Below, in pieces: positions 1-9,294 of a stretch of DNA of 64,000 bases. This DNA comes from Sphingomonas sp. S1-29 (lineage in GTDB: Bacteria > Pseudomonadota > Alphaproteobacteria > Sphingomonadales > Sphingomonadaceae), in contig NZ_CP110678.1 in assembly GCF_026167545.1 (NCBI RefSeq), positions 2,043,501-2,107,500 on the forward strand, in the 5' to 3' direction. The translations under genes were made by a program, and so were the position numbers. Each line of letters starts with the position of its first letter. Position 1 is the stretch's first letter. The notes beneath the pieces were generated by a model that was not told the origin of the DNA, ran no database searches, and saw only the letters and a program-made list of their open reading frames with translations.

Positions 1-30
1 CCCCCAGCCCCTCCCTTCCAGGGAGGGGAG
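1..30. repeat. Family A palindromic repeat, one arm at window edge
   Basis: The stretch contains CTCCCTTCCAGGGAGGGGAG, the small hairpin that ends the family A elements elsewhere in the window (9295-9422, 14711-14839, 23662-23788, 42208-42332, 61199-61326). Only this hairpin and the preceding CCCCCAGCCC are visible, so the element probably continues to the left of the window. It directly follows the stop of ruvB and has no T-tract, so it is not a textbook Rho-independent terminator. Confidence 0.7.
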
Positions 31-32
31 AG

Positions 33-1064
33 CTAGTCGAACAACCCGTCCTGCGCGCCCGTCGGCATCGGCAGTCCCAGATGTTTCCACGCCGCGCCGT
101 TGAGGCAGCGCCCGCGCGCGGTGCGGGCGATCATGCCGATCTGGATGAGATACGGCTCGATCACTTCCTCGACGGTGTCGCGCGGCTCGGATAGCCCCGC
201 CGCCAGCGTCTCGACCCCCACCGGGCCGCCACGATAAATGTCGGCGATCATCAGCAGATAGCGGCGGTCCATCGCGTCGAGCCCGAGCGAATCGACCTCG
301 AGCCGGTTGAGCGCGGCATCAGCGGTGCGCGCATCGACGATCGGCGCGCCCGCGACATTGGCGAAGTCGCGCACCCGGCGCAGCAACCGCCCGGCGATCC
401 GCGGGGTGCCGCGCGCGCGGCGGGCGACCTCGCGCGCGCCATCGGGCGAGATCGCCAGGTCGAGCAGCCCGGCGGCGCGGGTGATCACGCGTTCGAGCTC
501 GTCGACGGAGTAGAATTGCAGCCGGATCGGAATGCCGAAGCGGTCGCGCAACGGGGTGGTGAGCAGCCCCTGCCGCGTCGTCGCGCCGACCAGAGTAAAG
601 CGCGGCAGATCGATCCGCACGCTGCGCGCCGACGGCCCCTCGCCGATCATCAGGTCGAGCGCGCGATCCTCCATCGCGGGGTAGAGCACTTCCTCGACCG
701 CGGGGGCGAGGCGGTGAATCTCGTCGATGAACAGCACGTCGCCATCCTCAAGGTTGGTGAGCAGCGCCGCCAGGTCGCCCGACTTGGCGATCACCGGCCC
801 CGAGGTAGCTCGGAACCCCACCCCCATTTCGCGCGCGACGATCTGCGCCAGCGTGGTCTTGCCGAGCCCGGGCGGCCCGAAGAACAACACATGATCGAGC
901 GCCTCGCCGCGCGACCGCGCCGCTTCGATAAAGATCCGCAGATTCTCACGCGCACCCTTCTGCCCGACGAAATCGTCGAGCGATTTGGGGCGCAGCGCGG
1001 CATCGACATCGTCGGGCTTGCGCAACGGGGTGAGGATGCGGTCGGTGTCGGTCACACCCTGCAT
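33..1064 (-). CDS. ruvB: Holliday junction branch migration ATPase RuvB
   Basis: RuvB is the hexameric AAA+ motor that, with RuvA, drives branch migration of Holliday junctions in the cytoplasm. The 343-residue product shows Walker A GPPGLGKT (about residues 63-70), Walker [10 protein letters not shown] (about 111-119), sensor 1 GATTR and a C-terminal winged-helix region ending near [16 protein letters not shown]. The reading frame stays open to 1208, but those 48 extra codons are Arg/Pro-rich and unlike the family. The ATG at 1064 gives [10 protein letters not shown], a normal RuvB beginning. It is the last gene of a minus-strand yebC-ruvC-ruvA-ruvB series but is separated from ruvA by a xylanase gene, which is unusual. 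Confidence 0.97.
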   Translation of the reverse strand: MQGVTDTDRILTPLRKPDDVDAALRPKSLDDFVGQKGARENLRIFIEAARSRGEALDHVLFFGPPGLGKTTLAQIVAREMGVGFRATSGPVIAKSGDLAALLTNLEDGDVLFIDEIHRLAPAVEEVLYPAMEDRALDLMIGEGPSARSVRIDLPRFTLVGATTRQGLLTTPLRDRFGIPIRLQFYSVDELERVITRAAGLLDLAISPDGAREVARRARGTPRIAGRLLRRVRDFANVAGAPIVDARTADAALNRLEVDSLGLDAMDRRYLLMIADIYRGGPVGVETLAAGLSEPRDTVEEVIEPYLIQIGMIARTARGRCLNGAAWKHLGLPMPTGAQDGLFD

Positions 1065-1134
1065 TAGCCGCGCGCGCGGCGGAACGAAAGCGGGACATCG
1101 AACCGCCCGCCCCCATCCTGGCGAGCGATGGCGA

Positions 1135-2367
1135 TCAGCGCGCGGTAGTTGCCTGGAAGGCCGCGCGAATCGCATCGTATAACGGCTTCGCCCGCGCCTC
1201 GGCATCATAGGGACACGGCCTGACCGGCTGCCCGTCGGGCCGCGGCGAGAAATTCTGCAGCCAGCTATATTTGTCGTTCATCCCCCAGACGAGCACGTCC
1301 TTGAGCTGCGGATAGCTGAACAACAGGTCGAGCCATGCCTTGCCATAGACCGCGACATCAGCGTCGCGCTGCGCGATGGTGCCGGTGCGGTTGCGATCGC
1401 TGACATCGAGTTCGGTGATGATGAGCTTGTAGCCGAGCCCGGTCACCTGATCGAGCCAGCTGCGCATGCCGGGGATCTGCGCATCGGCGATCGATTGCGC
1501 GGTGCCCGAGGAATAGAAGCCGATATGCGACTGGATGCCCAGCGCGTCGATCGGCACGTTGCGATCGCGAAACCCGCGCAGCAGCGCGAGCACGCCGTTG
1601 CGGTGCGTGACCGATCCCCAATCCATATAATCGTTATAGACCAGCTCGGCGGTGGGGAGTTCCTCGCGCGCGGTGCGGAAGGCCAGGTCCATGATGCTCG
1701 GGTCGCCGCCCACCGCGTCGGCCAGCATGTTGCGGCGTACCGCGCCGGTGCTCGGCTCGACCGCCTCGTTGAGCACGTCCCAGCTCTTGATGCGGTTGCC
1801 GAAATGCCGCGCGACGTTCTGGACATGGCTGCGGATCAGCCGTTCGGCGGTCGCGCGCGGGTTGACGCCCAGATCATAGCTGCGCAGCCAGGCGGGGAAG
1901 CGTTCCTGGATGTACCACAGCATCACATGGCCGCGCATCTCGAGCCGCTTGCTTTCGGCATAAGCGAGCATCGCATCGGCGCGCGTCCAATCGTACACAT
2001 TCTCGGCGCTCGACTGATATTCCCACTTCATCTCGTTTTCGGGGACGAGCAGCTGGCAGTCGCGCTCGAGCAGCGCGGCATAAGCGGGGTTGGCGAACGA
2101 TCCGGCATCGGCCCCGGCGGCGCTCCACGCCAGCGTCGAGCCGAAGCGCATGCCGCGCGTGGCTGCCGCCGCCGCGAGCGTCATGGCGGGCGTCGGGGTC
2201 GGCGTTGGCGTTGGTGTGGGCGTCGGGGTCGGCGCGGGGGTGGGGGTCGGACTGGGCGTGGCGATCGGCGGGCTGCTGTTGTCGCCCCCGCCGCTGCCGC
2301 TGCACGCAGTGACGCCGAGCGCGCCGGCAAGCACGAGGGTTTCGCGCCGCGAATAGGCCTTCATCAT
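1135..2367 (-). CDS. Secreted GH10 endo-1,4-beta-xylanase with Pro-Thr linker
   Basis: Glycoside hydrolase family 10 enzyme of 410 residues, expected to hydrolyse xylan beta-1,4 linkages with retention. The acid/base Glu lies in WDVLNEAVE (about E201) and the nucleophile Glu in IITELDVSD (about E319). The N-terminus carries an RRETLVLAG export signal and a possible lipobox ending at Cys22 (VTAC), so a membrane-anchored or secreted lipoprotein is likely. Residues about 37-61 are an almost pure Pro-Thr linker. The frame stays open to a TTG at 2436, but an AGGAGA motif just upstream of the ATG at 2367 supports the shorter start. A LacI-type operator lies about 70 bp upstream. The gene sits between ruvA and ruvB with no functional relation to them, so it is probably a lineage-specific insertion. 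Confidence 0.95.
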   Translation of the reverse strand: MMKAYSRRETLVLAGALGVTACSGSGGGDNSSPPIATPSPTPTPAPTPTPTPTPTPTPTPAMTLAAAAATRGMRFGSTLAWSAAGADAGSFANPAYAALLERDCQLLVPENEMKWEYQSSAENVYDWTRADAMLAYAESKRLEMRGHVMLWYIQERFPAWLRSYDLGVNPRATAERLIRSHVQNVARHFGNRIKSWDVLNEAVEPSTGAVRRNMLADAVGGDPSIMDLAFRTAREELPTAELVYNDYMDWGSVTHRNGVLALLRGFRDRNVPIDALGIQSHIGFYSSGTAQSIADAQIPGMRSWLDQVTGLGYKLIITELDVSDRNRTGTIAQRDADVAVYGKAWLDLLFSYPQLKDVLVWGMNDKYSWLQNFSPRPDGQPVRPCPYDAEARAKPLYDAIRAAFQATTAR

Positions 2368-2437
2368 CGCTCTCCTCCCCTGGCGATCCGGTGGATCGCG
2401 GTCCCGCTCGGCTATCGATTCCGAGTCGTTGCACAAA

Positions 2438-2451
2438 TGCTAGCGCTATCA
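2438..2451. promoter_or_regulatory. LacI-family type operator upstream of xylanase
   Basis: TGCTAGCGCTATCA is a 14-bp palindrome with one mismatched pair, centred on the CG step. It fits the LacI-family pattern TGnTAnCGnTAnCA at every fixed position. It lies about 70 bp upstream of the chosen xylanase start, within reach of a promoter. Xylose or xylan catabolic genes of alphaproteobacteria are often controlled by LacI-type repressors with such sites. The regulator itself is not in the window. Confidence 0.6.
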
Positions 2452-2500
2452 TGCGACTGCGCAAGATCGGGGGAGCAGCCTTACCGAAATCCCGTATCGC

Positions 2501-3103
2501 TTAGCGCGAGGCGCGCTTGAGTGCCTCGCGCACCAGCGTGTCGAAGGGCGCATCGGGGCCGATCGCATCCTCGGCGGCGCGCACCGCGGCATTGGCCTCG
2601 GGCGCGCGAAAGCCCAGGTTGAGCAGCGCCGACACCGCATCCTGCGCCTGCCCGCCGGCAGCGGGCGAAGCACCCGCGACGCCCGCGGCGCCGATGCCGA
2701 ACCCGCCCGCCTTGTCCTTCAATTCGCGCACGATCCGCTCGGCGAGCTTGGGCCCGACCCCGTTGGCGCGCGCGACCATCGCCTTGTCCTGCCGCGCCAC
2801 CGCCGCGCGCAATTCGTCGGGCGCGAGCACCGACAGGATCGCCAGCGCGACGCGCGCGCCGACCCCCTGCACCCCGGTGAGCAGCCGGAACCAGTCGCGC
2901 TCGTCGGCGTCGGCGAAGCCCATCAGCCGGATCGAATCCTCCGACACCAGCATTTCGGTGTGGATCGTCACGGTGCCGCCGACCGGGCCGATCGCCGCGA
3001 GCGTCTTGGCCGACGAGCCGACGAGATAGCCGACGCCGCCGACGTCGATCACCGCATGGTCGATATCGGTCGCCGCCAGCCGCCCGGTGAGGTGCGCGAT
3101 CAT
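2501..3103 (-). CDS. ruvA: Holliday junction DNA helicase subunit RuvA
   Basis: RuvA is the tetrameric DNA-binding protein that holds the four-way junction and recruits RuvB. The product has 200 residues, the usual length. It shows an N-terminal OB-fold beginning MIAHLTGRL, two helix-hairpin-helix motifs ([14 protein letters not shown], about 77-90, and [13 protein letters not shown], about 113-125), an Ala/Gly-rich flexible linker (about 132-153) and the small C-terminal domain III that contacts RuvB. The ATG at 3103 gives the canonical N-terminus. The flanking neighbours (outer-membrane protein upstream, xylanase downstream) interrupt the usual ruvCAB order. Confidence 0.97.
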   Translation of the reverse strand: MIAHLTGRLAATDIDHAVIDVGGVGYLVGSSAKTLAAIGPVGGTVTIHTEMLVSEDSIRLMGFADADERDWFRLLTGVQGVGARVALAILSVLAPDELRAAVARQDKAMVARANGVGPKLAERIVRELKDKAGGFGIGAAGVAGASPAAGGQAQDAVSALLNLGFRAPEANAAVRAAEDAIGPDAPFDTLVREALKRASR

Positions 3104-3204
3104 GCGGTGCCAACGATGCGGAAAAGCGCCGCGGCGGGATGTTCAGACAGGGTCATCGCCACGACCTATCAGGGTCCGCGCGATCGAGGAACGCGAAAGC
3201 TTTG

Positions 3205-4002
3205 TCAGCGGACGCCCGCGCCGAAGGTGTAGGTCAGCGCCAGGCCGCCCGACAGCTGGTTGCGCGAGCCGAACTCACGGACCAGCGGCGAGCCGCCGGG
3301 ATCGCCGACCAGCCGGTCATATTTGGTATAGCCATAGACGCCCCAGCTCGGGGTGAGCTGGCGCAGCAGCCCCGCGGTCGCGCCCACCGCCTGGAGCCCG
3401 CCATCGGCGGTATAGGCGGGCAATCCCGAAGCCGCCGCATCGGCGGGGGCGACGCCGAAAAAGGCGCGGTTGTAGCGGCTGTTCGACAGCGTCAGCCGCG
3501 GCCCGATCGAGAACAGCCAGCGATCGGCGTCGCGCATCACGTAATCGCCGCTGATATTGGCGATCAGCCCCTTATGCCCGCCAATCCCCTGCCGCGCCTC
3601 GACACGAACCCGCACCGCATCGGTCACCGCATATTGCGCGAAGCCGCCGAGCTCGACGGTGAAACCGACATCGGGCAGCGCACCGCCGACCTCGCGGCCA
3701 CGGCGCCGGCCTTCGAAGCCGAACGCCGGGCCGATCTGGAACCGCCCCTTGGTGAGCAACGGCAGCCCGCCGCTTTCGTCGGGCGCTTCGAAGGCGAAGG
3801 GAATGTCACCGCGGGTGCGCGAGACGTCGAGGAAGGGGCGGACGTCGTAGCTGTCCGATCCGGGATAGCTCGGCACCAGCTGCGGCCCGAGCGCGATGCG
3901 GGTGCGGCGGGGGCCGCGTGGATCTTCGTCCTGCGCGTGCGCGGTGGCGATGCCGACGCTGGCGAGGATCAGGGCGAGCGCGAGCGGGCGGGCGTTTCTC
4001 AT
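3205..4002 (-). CDS. MipA/OmpV family outer-membrane protein
   Basis: The 265-residue product starts with a Sec signal peptide (MRNARPLALALILASVGIATAHAQ, cleavage after AHA) followed by a beta-barrel-like sequence with alternating aromatic residues. It opens with RIALGPQLVPSYPGSD and ends in LTYTFGAGVR with the C-terminal strand pattern of an outer-membrane barrel. These features match the MipA/OmpV family, whose members act as scaffolds for murein-modifying enzymes or as porin-like proteins; the role here is not known. The frame is open to 4263 but that extension overlaps ruvC, so the ATG at 4002 just before the signal peptide is preferred. It is inserted between ruvC and ruvA. Confidence 0.85.
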   Translation of the reverse strand: MRNARPLALALILASVGIATAHAQDEDPRGPRRTRIALGPQLVPSYPGSDSYDVRPFLDVSRTRGDIPFAFEAPDESGGLPLLTKGRFQIGPAFGFEGRRRGREVGGALPDVGFTVELGGFAQYAVTDAVRVRVEARQGIGGHKGLIANISGDYVMRDADRWLFSIGPRLTLSNSRYNRAFFGVAPADAAASGLPAYTADGGLQAVGATAGLLRQLTPSWGVYGYTKYDRLVGDPGGSPLVREFGSRNQLSGGLALTYTFGAGVR

Positions 4003-4043
4003 GGCCTGAACAAACCAGCTTTTTGCAAGCTTGGCGAGCGACT

Positions 4044-4529
4044 TCAGCCGGTGATGCGGCGGCTTGCCATATGGTGCGCGTGGCAGATCGCGACCGCGAG
4101 CGCGTCGGCGGCGTCGGCACCGTCGATCTTCACCCCCGGCAGCAGCCGCGCGACCATCGCATGGACCTGCGCCTTTTCGGCGGCGCCGATACCGACCACC
4201 GCCTTCTTGACCAGCCGCGCGGCATATTCGCCGACTTCGAGCCCGCCACGCGCGAGCGCGCACAGCACGACGCCGCGCGCCTGGCCGAGCTTAAGCGTCG
4301 ATTGCGGGTTCGAATTGACGAACACCTCCTCGCACGCGGCGGCCTGCGGCGCGTGATCGGCCATGAGCGCGGCGAGCATCGCATCGAGATGCGCGAGCCG
4401 GCGCGGCAGCGGCGCGGCGGTGTCGGTCTTCAACCGCCCATTCGCAACATGCGACAGCCGGTTGCCCTCGGCGCGGATCAGCCCCCAGCCGGTGGTGCCG
4501 AGGCCTGGGTCGATGCCGAGGATCAGCAT
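4044..4529 (-). CDS. ruvC: Crossover junction endodeoxyribonuclease RuvC
   Basis: RuvC is the RNase H-fold resolvase that cuts Holliday junctions after RuvAB branch migration. The product has 161 residues. The metal-binding acids are visible: Asp7 in [10 protein letters not shown], the Glu pair 67-68 in ACEEVFVNS, and Asp139 and Asp142 in [10 protein letters not shown]. It starts at the first ATG (4529). It lies downstream of yebC, the common arrangement, but the C repeat at 4563-4642 and a MipA gene separate it from its neighbours. Confidence 0.97.
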   Translation of the reverse strand: MLILGIDPGLGTTGWGLIRAEGNRLSHVANGRLKTDTAAPLPRRLAHLDAMLAALMADHAPQAAACEEVFVNSNPQSTLKLGQARGVVLCALARGGLEVGEYAARLVKKAVVGIGAAEKAQVHAMVARLLPGVKIDGADAADALAVAICHAHHMASRRITG

Positions 4530-4562
4530 GGGGGGTTGGGAAGAAGGCGCTTCCGTCTTGCC

Positions 4563-4642
4563 GTCACCCCAGCGAAAGCTGGGGTCTCGCGCCGCCAGCG
4601 CGCGCTTCGATCGCAGGAGACCCCAGCTTTCGCTGGGGTGAC
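4563..4642. repeat. Family C palindromic repeat (yebC-ruvC junction)
   Basis: The left arm GTCACCCCAGCGAAAGCT and the right arm AGCTTTCGCTGGGGTGAC are exact inverted complements flanking a GC-rich 44-base centre, and each arm also folds back on itself (CCCCAGC/GCTGGGG). Two further copies lie at 32397-32476 and 44889-44968. The element fills most of the gap between yebC and ruvC. A second short palindrome, CCTCCCCCGCCGGGGGAGG, follows at about 4702-4720. Confidence 0.85.
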
Positions 4643-4728
4643 GAGCATTGCCGAGGCAGCACTGTCCCCAACCGCAGCCGAACCGCCCGCGGCGGTTCCC
4701 CTCCCCCGCCGGGGGAGGATCGGCAGCC

Positions 4729-5472
4729 TCAACCCAGCTTCTCCATCACCTCATCGGAGACCTCGTAATTGCCCCACACGGTCTGGACGTCGTCATCCTC
4801 TTCGAGCACGTCGATCAGCTTCATCAGCGTGCCGGCATCAGCTTCGCCGACCTCGACCATCGTCTGCGGGCGCCAGGCGAGCTTGGCCCCCTCGGGTTCG
4901 CCGAGCACCGGCTCCAACGCGCGCGCGACTTCGTGCAGGGCATCCATCGCGGTCCAGATCTCGTGCCCGTCCTCGCTCGAGGTCACGTCCTCGGCGCCGG
5001 CTTCGAGCGCGGCTTCGAACACCTTCTCGGCATCGCCGGCGCTGGCGGGATAGTTGATCAGGCCCATCCGGTCGAAGCCGTGGCTCACCGAACCGCCCGC
5101 ACCCAGATTGCCGCCATTCTTCGATACCGCGGTTCGCACGTTGGTGGCCGTGCGGTTGCGATTGTCGGTCAGCGCCTCGATGATCAGGCTGACGCCGCCG
5201 GGACCGAAGCCCTCGTAGCGGATTTCCTCATAGGTCTCGGCATCGCTGCGCGAGGCCTTTTCGATCGCGCGCTGGATATTGTCCTTGGGCACCGACTGCG
5301 CCTTGGCGGCGTTGACCGCGGCGCGAAGCCGCGGGTTCATGTCGGGATCGGGGGTGCCCGCCTTGGCCGCGACGGTGATTTCGCGGCTGAGCTTGGAAAA
5401 CAGCGACGAGCGCTTCTTATCCTGCGCACCCTTGCGGTGCATGATGTTCTTGAACTTGGAATGGCCTGCCAT
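4729..5472 (-). CDS. yebC: YebC/PmpR family protein
   Basis: The 247-residue product begins [20 protein letters not shown], the family signature. It continues through [23 protein letters not shown] and the [19 protein letters not shown] segment, matching the three-domain YebC/TACO1 fold over its full length. Members have been described as DNA-binding regulators (PmpR) and, more recently, as translation factors helping ribosomes at proline stretches; which applies here cannot be told from sequence. It precedes ruvC on the same strand, a widespread neighbourhood. Confidence 0.95.
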   Translation of the reverse strand: MAGHSKFKNIMHRKGAQDKKRSSLFSKLSREITVAAKAGTPDPDMNPRLRAAVNAAKAQSVPKDNIQRAIEKASRSDAETYEEIRYEGFGPGGVSLIIEALTDNRNRTATNVRTAVSKNGGNLGAGGSVSHGFDRMGLINYPASAGDAEKVFEAALEAGAEDVTSSEDGHEIWTAMDALHEVARALEPVLGEPEGAKLAWRPQTMVEVGEADAGTLMKLIDVLEEDDDVQTVWGNYEVSDEVMEKLG

Positions 5473-5485
5473 CTTTTTTCCTTCC

Positions 5486-5581
5486 CCCTCTCCCCTGCAG
5501 GGGAGAGGGCCGGGGAGAGGGGCAGTGTACTGCCGTCCCGTACTGCCCCTCTCCCAACCCTCTCCCCTGAAGGGGAGAGGG
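5486..5581. repeat. Family B two-hairpin repeat
   Basis: Two short hairpins (CCCTCTCCCCTGCAGGGGAG and CCCTCTCCCCTGAAGGGGAG, each closing with AGGG) flank complementary inner arms GGGGAGAGGGGCAGT and ACTGCCCCTCTCCC, so the whole element can fold as a large bipartite palindrome. The same architecture is seen at 30469-30595 and inside the E2 gene at 43200-43319. It fills the gap between gapR and yebC. Confidence 0.85.
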
Positions 5582-5587
5582 CTATGA

Positions 5588-5827
5588 TCACACCAGCCCG
5601 AGCGCGGTCTTGTAGGTCTCGAGCAGCATTTCGGCCTCGTCGCGGTGGTGCTTCTCCATCTTGCGCAGCCGCACGATGGTCCGCATCGTCTTCACGTCGA
5701 AGCCGGTCGATTTCGCCTCGCCATACACGTCCTTGATGTCGTCGGCGATGCCGCGCTTTTCCTCTTCGAGCCGTTCGATCCGCTCGATCAGAAGACGCAG
5801 CTGCTCGGCGGAAATATTGTCGCTCAT
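5588..5827 (-). CDS. gapR: GapR / DUF2312 nucleoid-associated protein
   Basis: The 79-residue product begins [20 protein letters not shown] and consists of a long heptad-patterned helix followed by [20 protein letters not shown] and [19 protein letters not shown]. This is the DUF2312 fold known in Caulobacter as GapR, which binds overtwisted AT-rich DNA and helps topoisomerases ahead of replication. The frame is open to 6001, but those 58 extra codons lack family similarity; ATG 5827 is the family start. It is followed by the B repeat and yebC on the same strand. Confidence 0.92.
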   Translation of the reverse strand: MSDNISAEQLRLLIERIERLEEEKRGIADDIKDVYGEAKSTGFDVKTMRTIVRLRKMEKHHRDEAEMLLETYKTALGLV

Positions 5828-5883
5828 GATTCTCTCGCGATGAATTGGGGTCAGGCGGCGCGGCATAAACCATGCGCGCGCCG

Positions 5884-5937
5884 GCGCAACCCGAATGGCC
5901 GGCGCAACCACAATGGCCCACGCAACCTCACTGGACC
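5884..5937. repeat. Three imperfect 18-bp tandem repeats
   Basis: Three consecutive 18-bp units, GCGCAACCCGAATGGCCG, GCGCAACCACAATGGCCC and ACGCAACCTCACTGGACC, follow each other without spacers. The last unit overlaps the stop codon of the amidohydrolase gene (5928-5930). There are too few units and no spacers for a CRISPR. Confidence 0.75.
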
Positions 5938-7280
5938 GGAAAACCCTGCCGCTGCCCGCCCAGCTTGTGCACCGCGCCGCGCCGCATGACGAAGCCGACA
6001 TCGTTCAGCCGCGCGACGTCGGCGACCGGATCGCCCGCCACCGCAATGATGTCGGCGTCCTTGCCCACCTCGATCGTGCCGATTCGATCGGCGCGGCCGA
6101 GCAGGGTCGCCGCCTCGACCGTCGCGGTGCGGATCGCGTCGATCGGCTTCATGCCCACCGCGGTCATATAGCCGAATTCGAGCCCGTTGGTGCCGTGCGG
6201 GCCGACCCCCGAATCGGTGCCGAACGCGATCTTCATGCCGCTGGCGAAGGCGCGGCGGTGGCTTTCCTTGACGACCGTGGCGACCTGTTCGGCCTTGGCG
6301 ACGCTGGCGGCGGGGCGCTCGCCCGCGCGGCCCTGGCGGATCACGCTTTCGAAGGCGTGCATCGTCGGCACCAGATACGCGCCCTTGGCCTTGAACAGCG
6401 CGATCGTTTCGTCATCGATATAGCTGCCATGTTCGATCGAATCGACGCCGGCGCGAAGCGCGGTGTCGATTCCCGACTTGCCATGCGCGTGCGCGGTCGC
6501 CTTGCGGCCAAAGGCGTGCGCGGTGTCGACGATCGCCTTCATCTCCTCGAGCGTCATCTGCGCCTCGAGCCCGCCGGCGATGTTGCTGCCGACCCCGCCC
6601 GAGGCGGCGAACTTGATGACTTCGGCGCCGGTGAAGATCTGCTCGCGCGTCGCGCGGCGGCAGTCATCGGCGCCGTTGCACAATTCGGGCGAACCCTCGC
6701 GCTCGACATGCGCGAAGTCGCGGCGCAGCCCGTTGGCGTCGCCATGGCCCGCGGTGACCGACACCATGCGACCGGCATTGACGATCGTCGGCCCCTCGAC
6801 ATCGCCGCGCGCGATCGCGTCGCGCAGCGCGCGGGTGCCGCGCGGCTCGCCGCCCAGGTCGCGGACGGTGGTGAAGCCGGCATCGAGCGTCTTGCGCGCG
6901 CTCTGCATCGCGGTGAGCAGCCCGTCTTCGAGATCCTTGGTGGTCTCGTCGAGCCGCGCCTGGAGCGGATAGCCGGTCGAATAGAGATGGACGTGCATGT
7001 CGATCAGCCCGGGCAGGACGTACTGGTCCTTGAGGTCGACCAGCTTGGCGCCGGCCTCGGGCGCGGCGAAGCCGTCGCGGATCTCGGCGATCTTGCCGTC
7101 GCGCACGACGATCGTGCTTTGCCCGCGCACGCGCTGGCCGGGGCGGTCGAGCAATTGGCCGGCGTGAATGTAGGTGACGACGGGCGCGGCGCGCGGGGCG
7201 GGTGCCGGCGGCGTCTGCGCGAAGGCGGTCGTGGCGGCAGTGGTGGCGAGCAGCGCGGCTGCCGTCAGGATCGTTCGCAT
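5928..7280 (-). CDS. Secreted amidohydrolase (imidazolonepropionase/prolidase-like)
   Basis: A 450-residue metal-dependent hydrolase of the amidohydrolase superfamily with a Sec signal peptide ([22 protein letters not shown]), so it should act in the periplasm. Metal-binding elements are in order: HxH in GLIDMHVHL (His96, His98), a probable carboxylated Lys in [10 protein letters not shown], His in AHAHG, His in SIEHGSY and the catalytic Asp in [11 protein letters not shown]. The closest well-studied relatives cleave Xaa-Pro or Xaa-Arg/Lys dipeptides, but substrate cannot be read from motifs. It starts at the first ATG, immediately before the signal peptide, and lies alone upstream of gapR. 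Confidence 0.88.
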   Translation of the reverse strand: MRTILTAAALLATTAATTAFAQTPPAPAPRAAPVVTYIHAGQLLDRPGQRVRGQSTIVVRDGKIAEIRDGFAAPEAGAKLVDLKDQYVLPGLIDMHVHLYSTGYPLQARLDETTKDLEDGLLTAMQSARKTLDAGFTTVRDLGGEPRGTRALRDAIARGDVEGPTIVNAGRMVSVTAGHGDANGLRRDFAHVEREGSPELCNGADDCRRATREQIFTGAEVIKFAASGGVGSNIAGGLEAQMTLEEMKAIVDTAHAFGRKATAHAHGKSGIDTALRAGVDSIEHGSYIDDETIALFKAKGAYLVPTMHAFESVIRQGRAGERPAASVAKAEQVATVVKESHRRAFASGMKIAFGTDSGVGPHGTNGLEFGYMTAVGMKPIDAIRTATVEAATLLGRADRIGTIEVGKDADIIAVAGDPVADVARLNDVGFVMRRGAVHKLGGQRQGFPVQ

Positions 7281-7344
7281 TGGTGATGGTCCCCCTTGTT
7301 TGGCGGGGAAGGTAGCCGAGCGCTCGCGGAAGGAAAGCCCCCTT

Positions 7345-7370
7345 GCTCCCCTCCCTGCAAGGGAGGGGAG
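7345..7370. repeat. Solo family A hairpin
   Basis: CTCCCCTCCCTGCAAGGGAG followed by GGGAG is one arm of the family A repeat without its partner. It lies just downstream of the DUF1244 stop codon and may be the remnant of a full element or a solo REP-like unit. Confidence 0.65.
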
Positions 7371-7373
7371 GCG

Positions 7374-7817
<444 letters not shown>

Positions 7818-7822
7818 TTACA

Positions 7823-9286
7823 ATGACCAAGGCAATCGCCCCCCGTTCGCGCAAGGTGCGCATTCTCGCCACGCTGGGCCCCGCGAGCAACACGCCCGAG
7901 ATGATCGGCCGGCTGTTCGAGGCCGGTGCCGACGCGTTCCGAATCAATATGAGCCATGGCGACCAGGCATCGAAGGTGCCGGTGATCGAAGCGATCCGCG
8001 CGATGGAGAAGATCTACGACCGGCCGACGACGATCCTCGCCGATCTGCAGGGCCCCAAGCTTCGCGTCGGCCGCTTCGCCGAGGGCAAGGTGCTGCTCGA
8101 GGTCGGCAAGCGCTTCGTGCTCGATCGCGACCCGACGCCGGGCGACGCCAACCGCGTCGAGCTGCCGCACCGCGAGATTTTCGTCGCGATCGCGCGCGAT
8201 GCGCGGCTGTTGCTCGACGATGGCAAGCTGGTGCTGCGCGTCACCGATCATGACGATGAGCAGATCGTCACCGTCGTCGAGGTCGGCGGCTGGCTGTCGA
8301 ATTCGAAGGGGCTGAACGTTCCCGATGTCGTGCTGCCGATGGCGGCGCTGACCGAAAAGGATGTGAGCGACCTTGCCTTCGCGGTCGAGCAAAAGGTCGA
8401 CTGGATCGCACTGAGCTTCGTCCAGCGGCCCGAGGATCTCGCCGAGGCGCGCAAGCTGATCGGCGGCAAGACCGCCTTGCTCGCCAAGATCGAGAAGCCG
8501 AGCGCGGTCGCACGGCTCGAGGAAATCGTCGAGGCGTGCGACGGGGTGATGGTCGCGCGCGGTGATCTGGGCGTCGAACTCCCGCCGCAATCGGTGCCGC
8601 CGCTCCAGAAGCGGATCGTCGAGACCTCGCGCCGGCTCGGCCGCCCGGTGATCGTCGCGACGCAGATGCTCGAATCGATGATCACCGCGCCAACGCCGAC
8701 CCGCGCCGAGGTGAGCGACGTCGCGACCGCGGTCTATGACGGCGCCGATGCGATCATGCTCTCGGCCGAAAGCGCGGCGGGCGACTGGCCCGTCGAATCG
8801 GTCGCGATGATGGATGCGATCGCCAATGCGGTCGAGCGCGATCCGATGCATGGCGACCGCGTGCATTTCACCGTGCTCAAGCCCGACCCCACCACCGCCG
8901 ATGCGCTGGCCGAGGCCGCCAAGAACATCGCGGTGACCGCGTCGGCGAGCGCGATCATCTGCTTCACGCTGTCGGGATCGACCGCGCGGCGGATCGCGCG
9001 CGAGCGGCCCGGCGTGCCGATCCTGGTGCTGACCCCCAAGAAGGAAACCGCGCGGCGGCTGGGGCTGTTGTGGGGGGTCCATGCGGTGGTGACGCGCGAC
9101 GTCGCCTCGTTCGAGGAAATGGTCGCCAAGGCCAAGCGGATGGCGCTGCGCAACCACATCGCCAAGGGCGGCGACCGCGTGGTGGTGTGCGCCGGCGTGC
9201 CTTTCGGGATGCCGGGGTCGACCAACGTGCTGCACGTGACGCAGATCATCGGCGACGAACTGAAGAATTACCCCGGCGAGCGGTGA
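7823..9286 (+). CDS. pyk: Pyruvate kinase
   Basis: Pyruvate kinase converts phosphoenolpyruvate and ADP to pyruvate and ATP, the last step of glycolysis. The 487-residue product shows RKVRILATLGPASNTPEM at the N-terminus, the active-site segment LLAKIEKPSAV, MVARGDLGVELP and the family signature around VIVATQMLESMI, followed by the C-terminal domain with its allosteric-site fold. Length and order match bacterial type II pyruvate kinases. It stands alone between DUF1244 (divergent) and the family A repeat at 9295-9422. Confidence 0.97.
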   Translation: MTKAIAPRSRKVRILATLGPASNTPEMIGRLFEAGADAFRINMSHGDQASKVPVIEAIRAMEKIYDRPTTILADLQGPKLRVGRFAEGKVLLEVGKRFVLDRDPTPGDANRVELPHREIFVAIARDARLLLDDGKLVLRVTDHDDEQIVTVVEVGGWLSNSKGLNVPDVVLPMAALTEKDVSDLAFAVEQKVDWIALSFVQRPEDLAEARKLIGGKTALLAKIEKPSAVARLEEIVEACDGVMVARGDLGVELPPQSVPPLQKRIVETSRRLGRPVIVATQMLESMITAPTPTRAEVSDVATAVYDGADAIMLSAESAAGDWPVESVAMMDAIANAVERDPMHGDRVHFTVLKPDPTTADALAEAAKNIAVTASASAIICFTLSGSTARRIARERPGVPILVLTPKKETARRLGLLWGVHAVVTRDVASFEEMVAKAKRMALRNHIAKGGDRVVVCAGVPFGMPGSTNVLHVTQIIGDELKNYPGER

Positions 9287-9294
9287 GCTGACTT

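Noticed and set aside
1065-1208. N-terminal extension of RuvB to 1208
   Set aside because: The added residues are low-complexity and Arg/Pro-rich, overlap the end of the xylanase gene and are absent from the family; ATG 1064 fits.
5884-5937. Possible miniature CRISPR array
   Set aside because: Three 18-bp units are contiguous with no spacers, and no cas gene is present.
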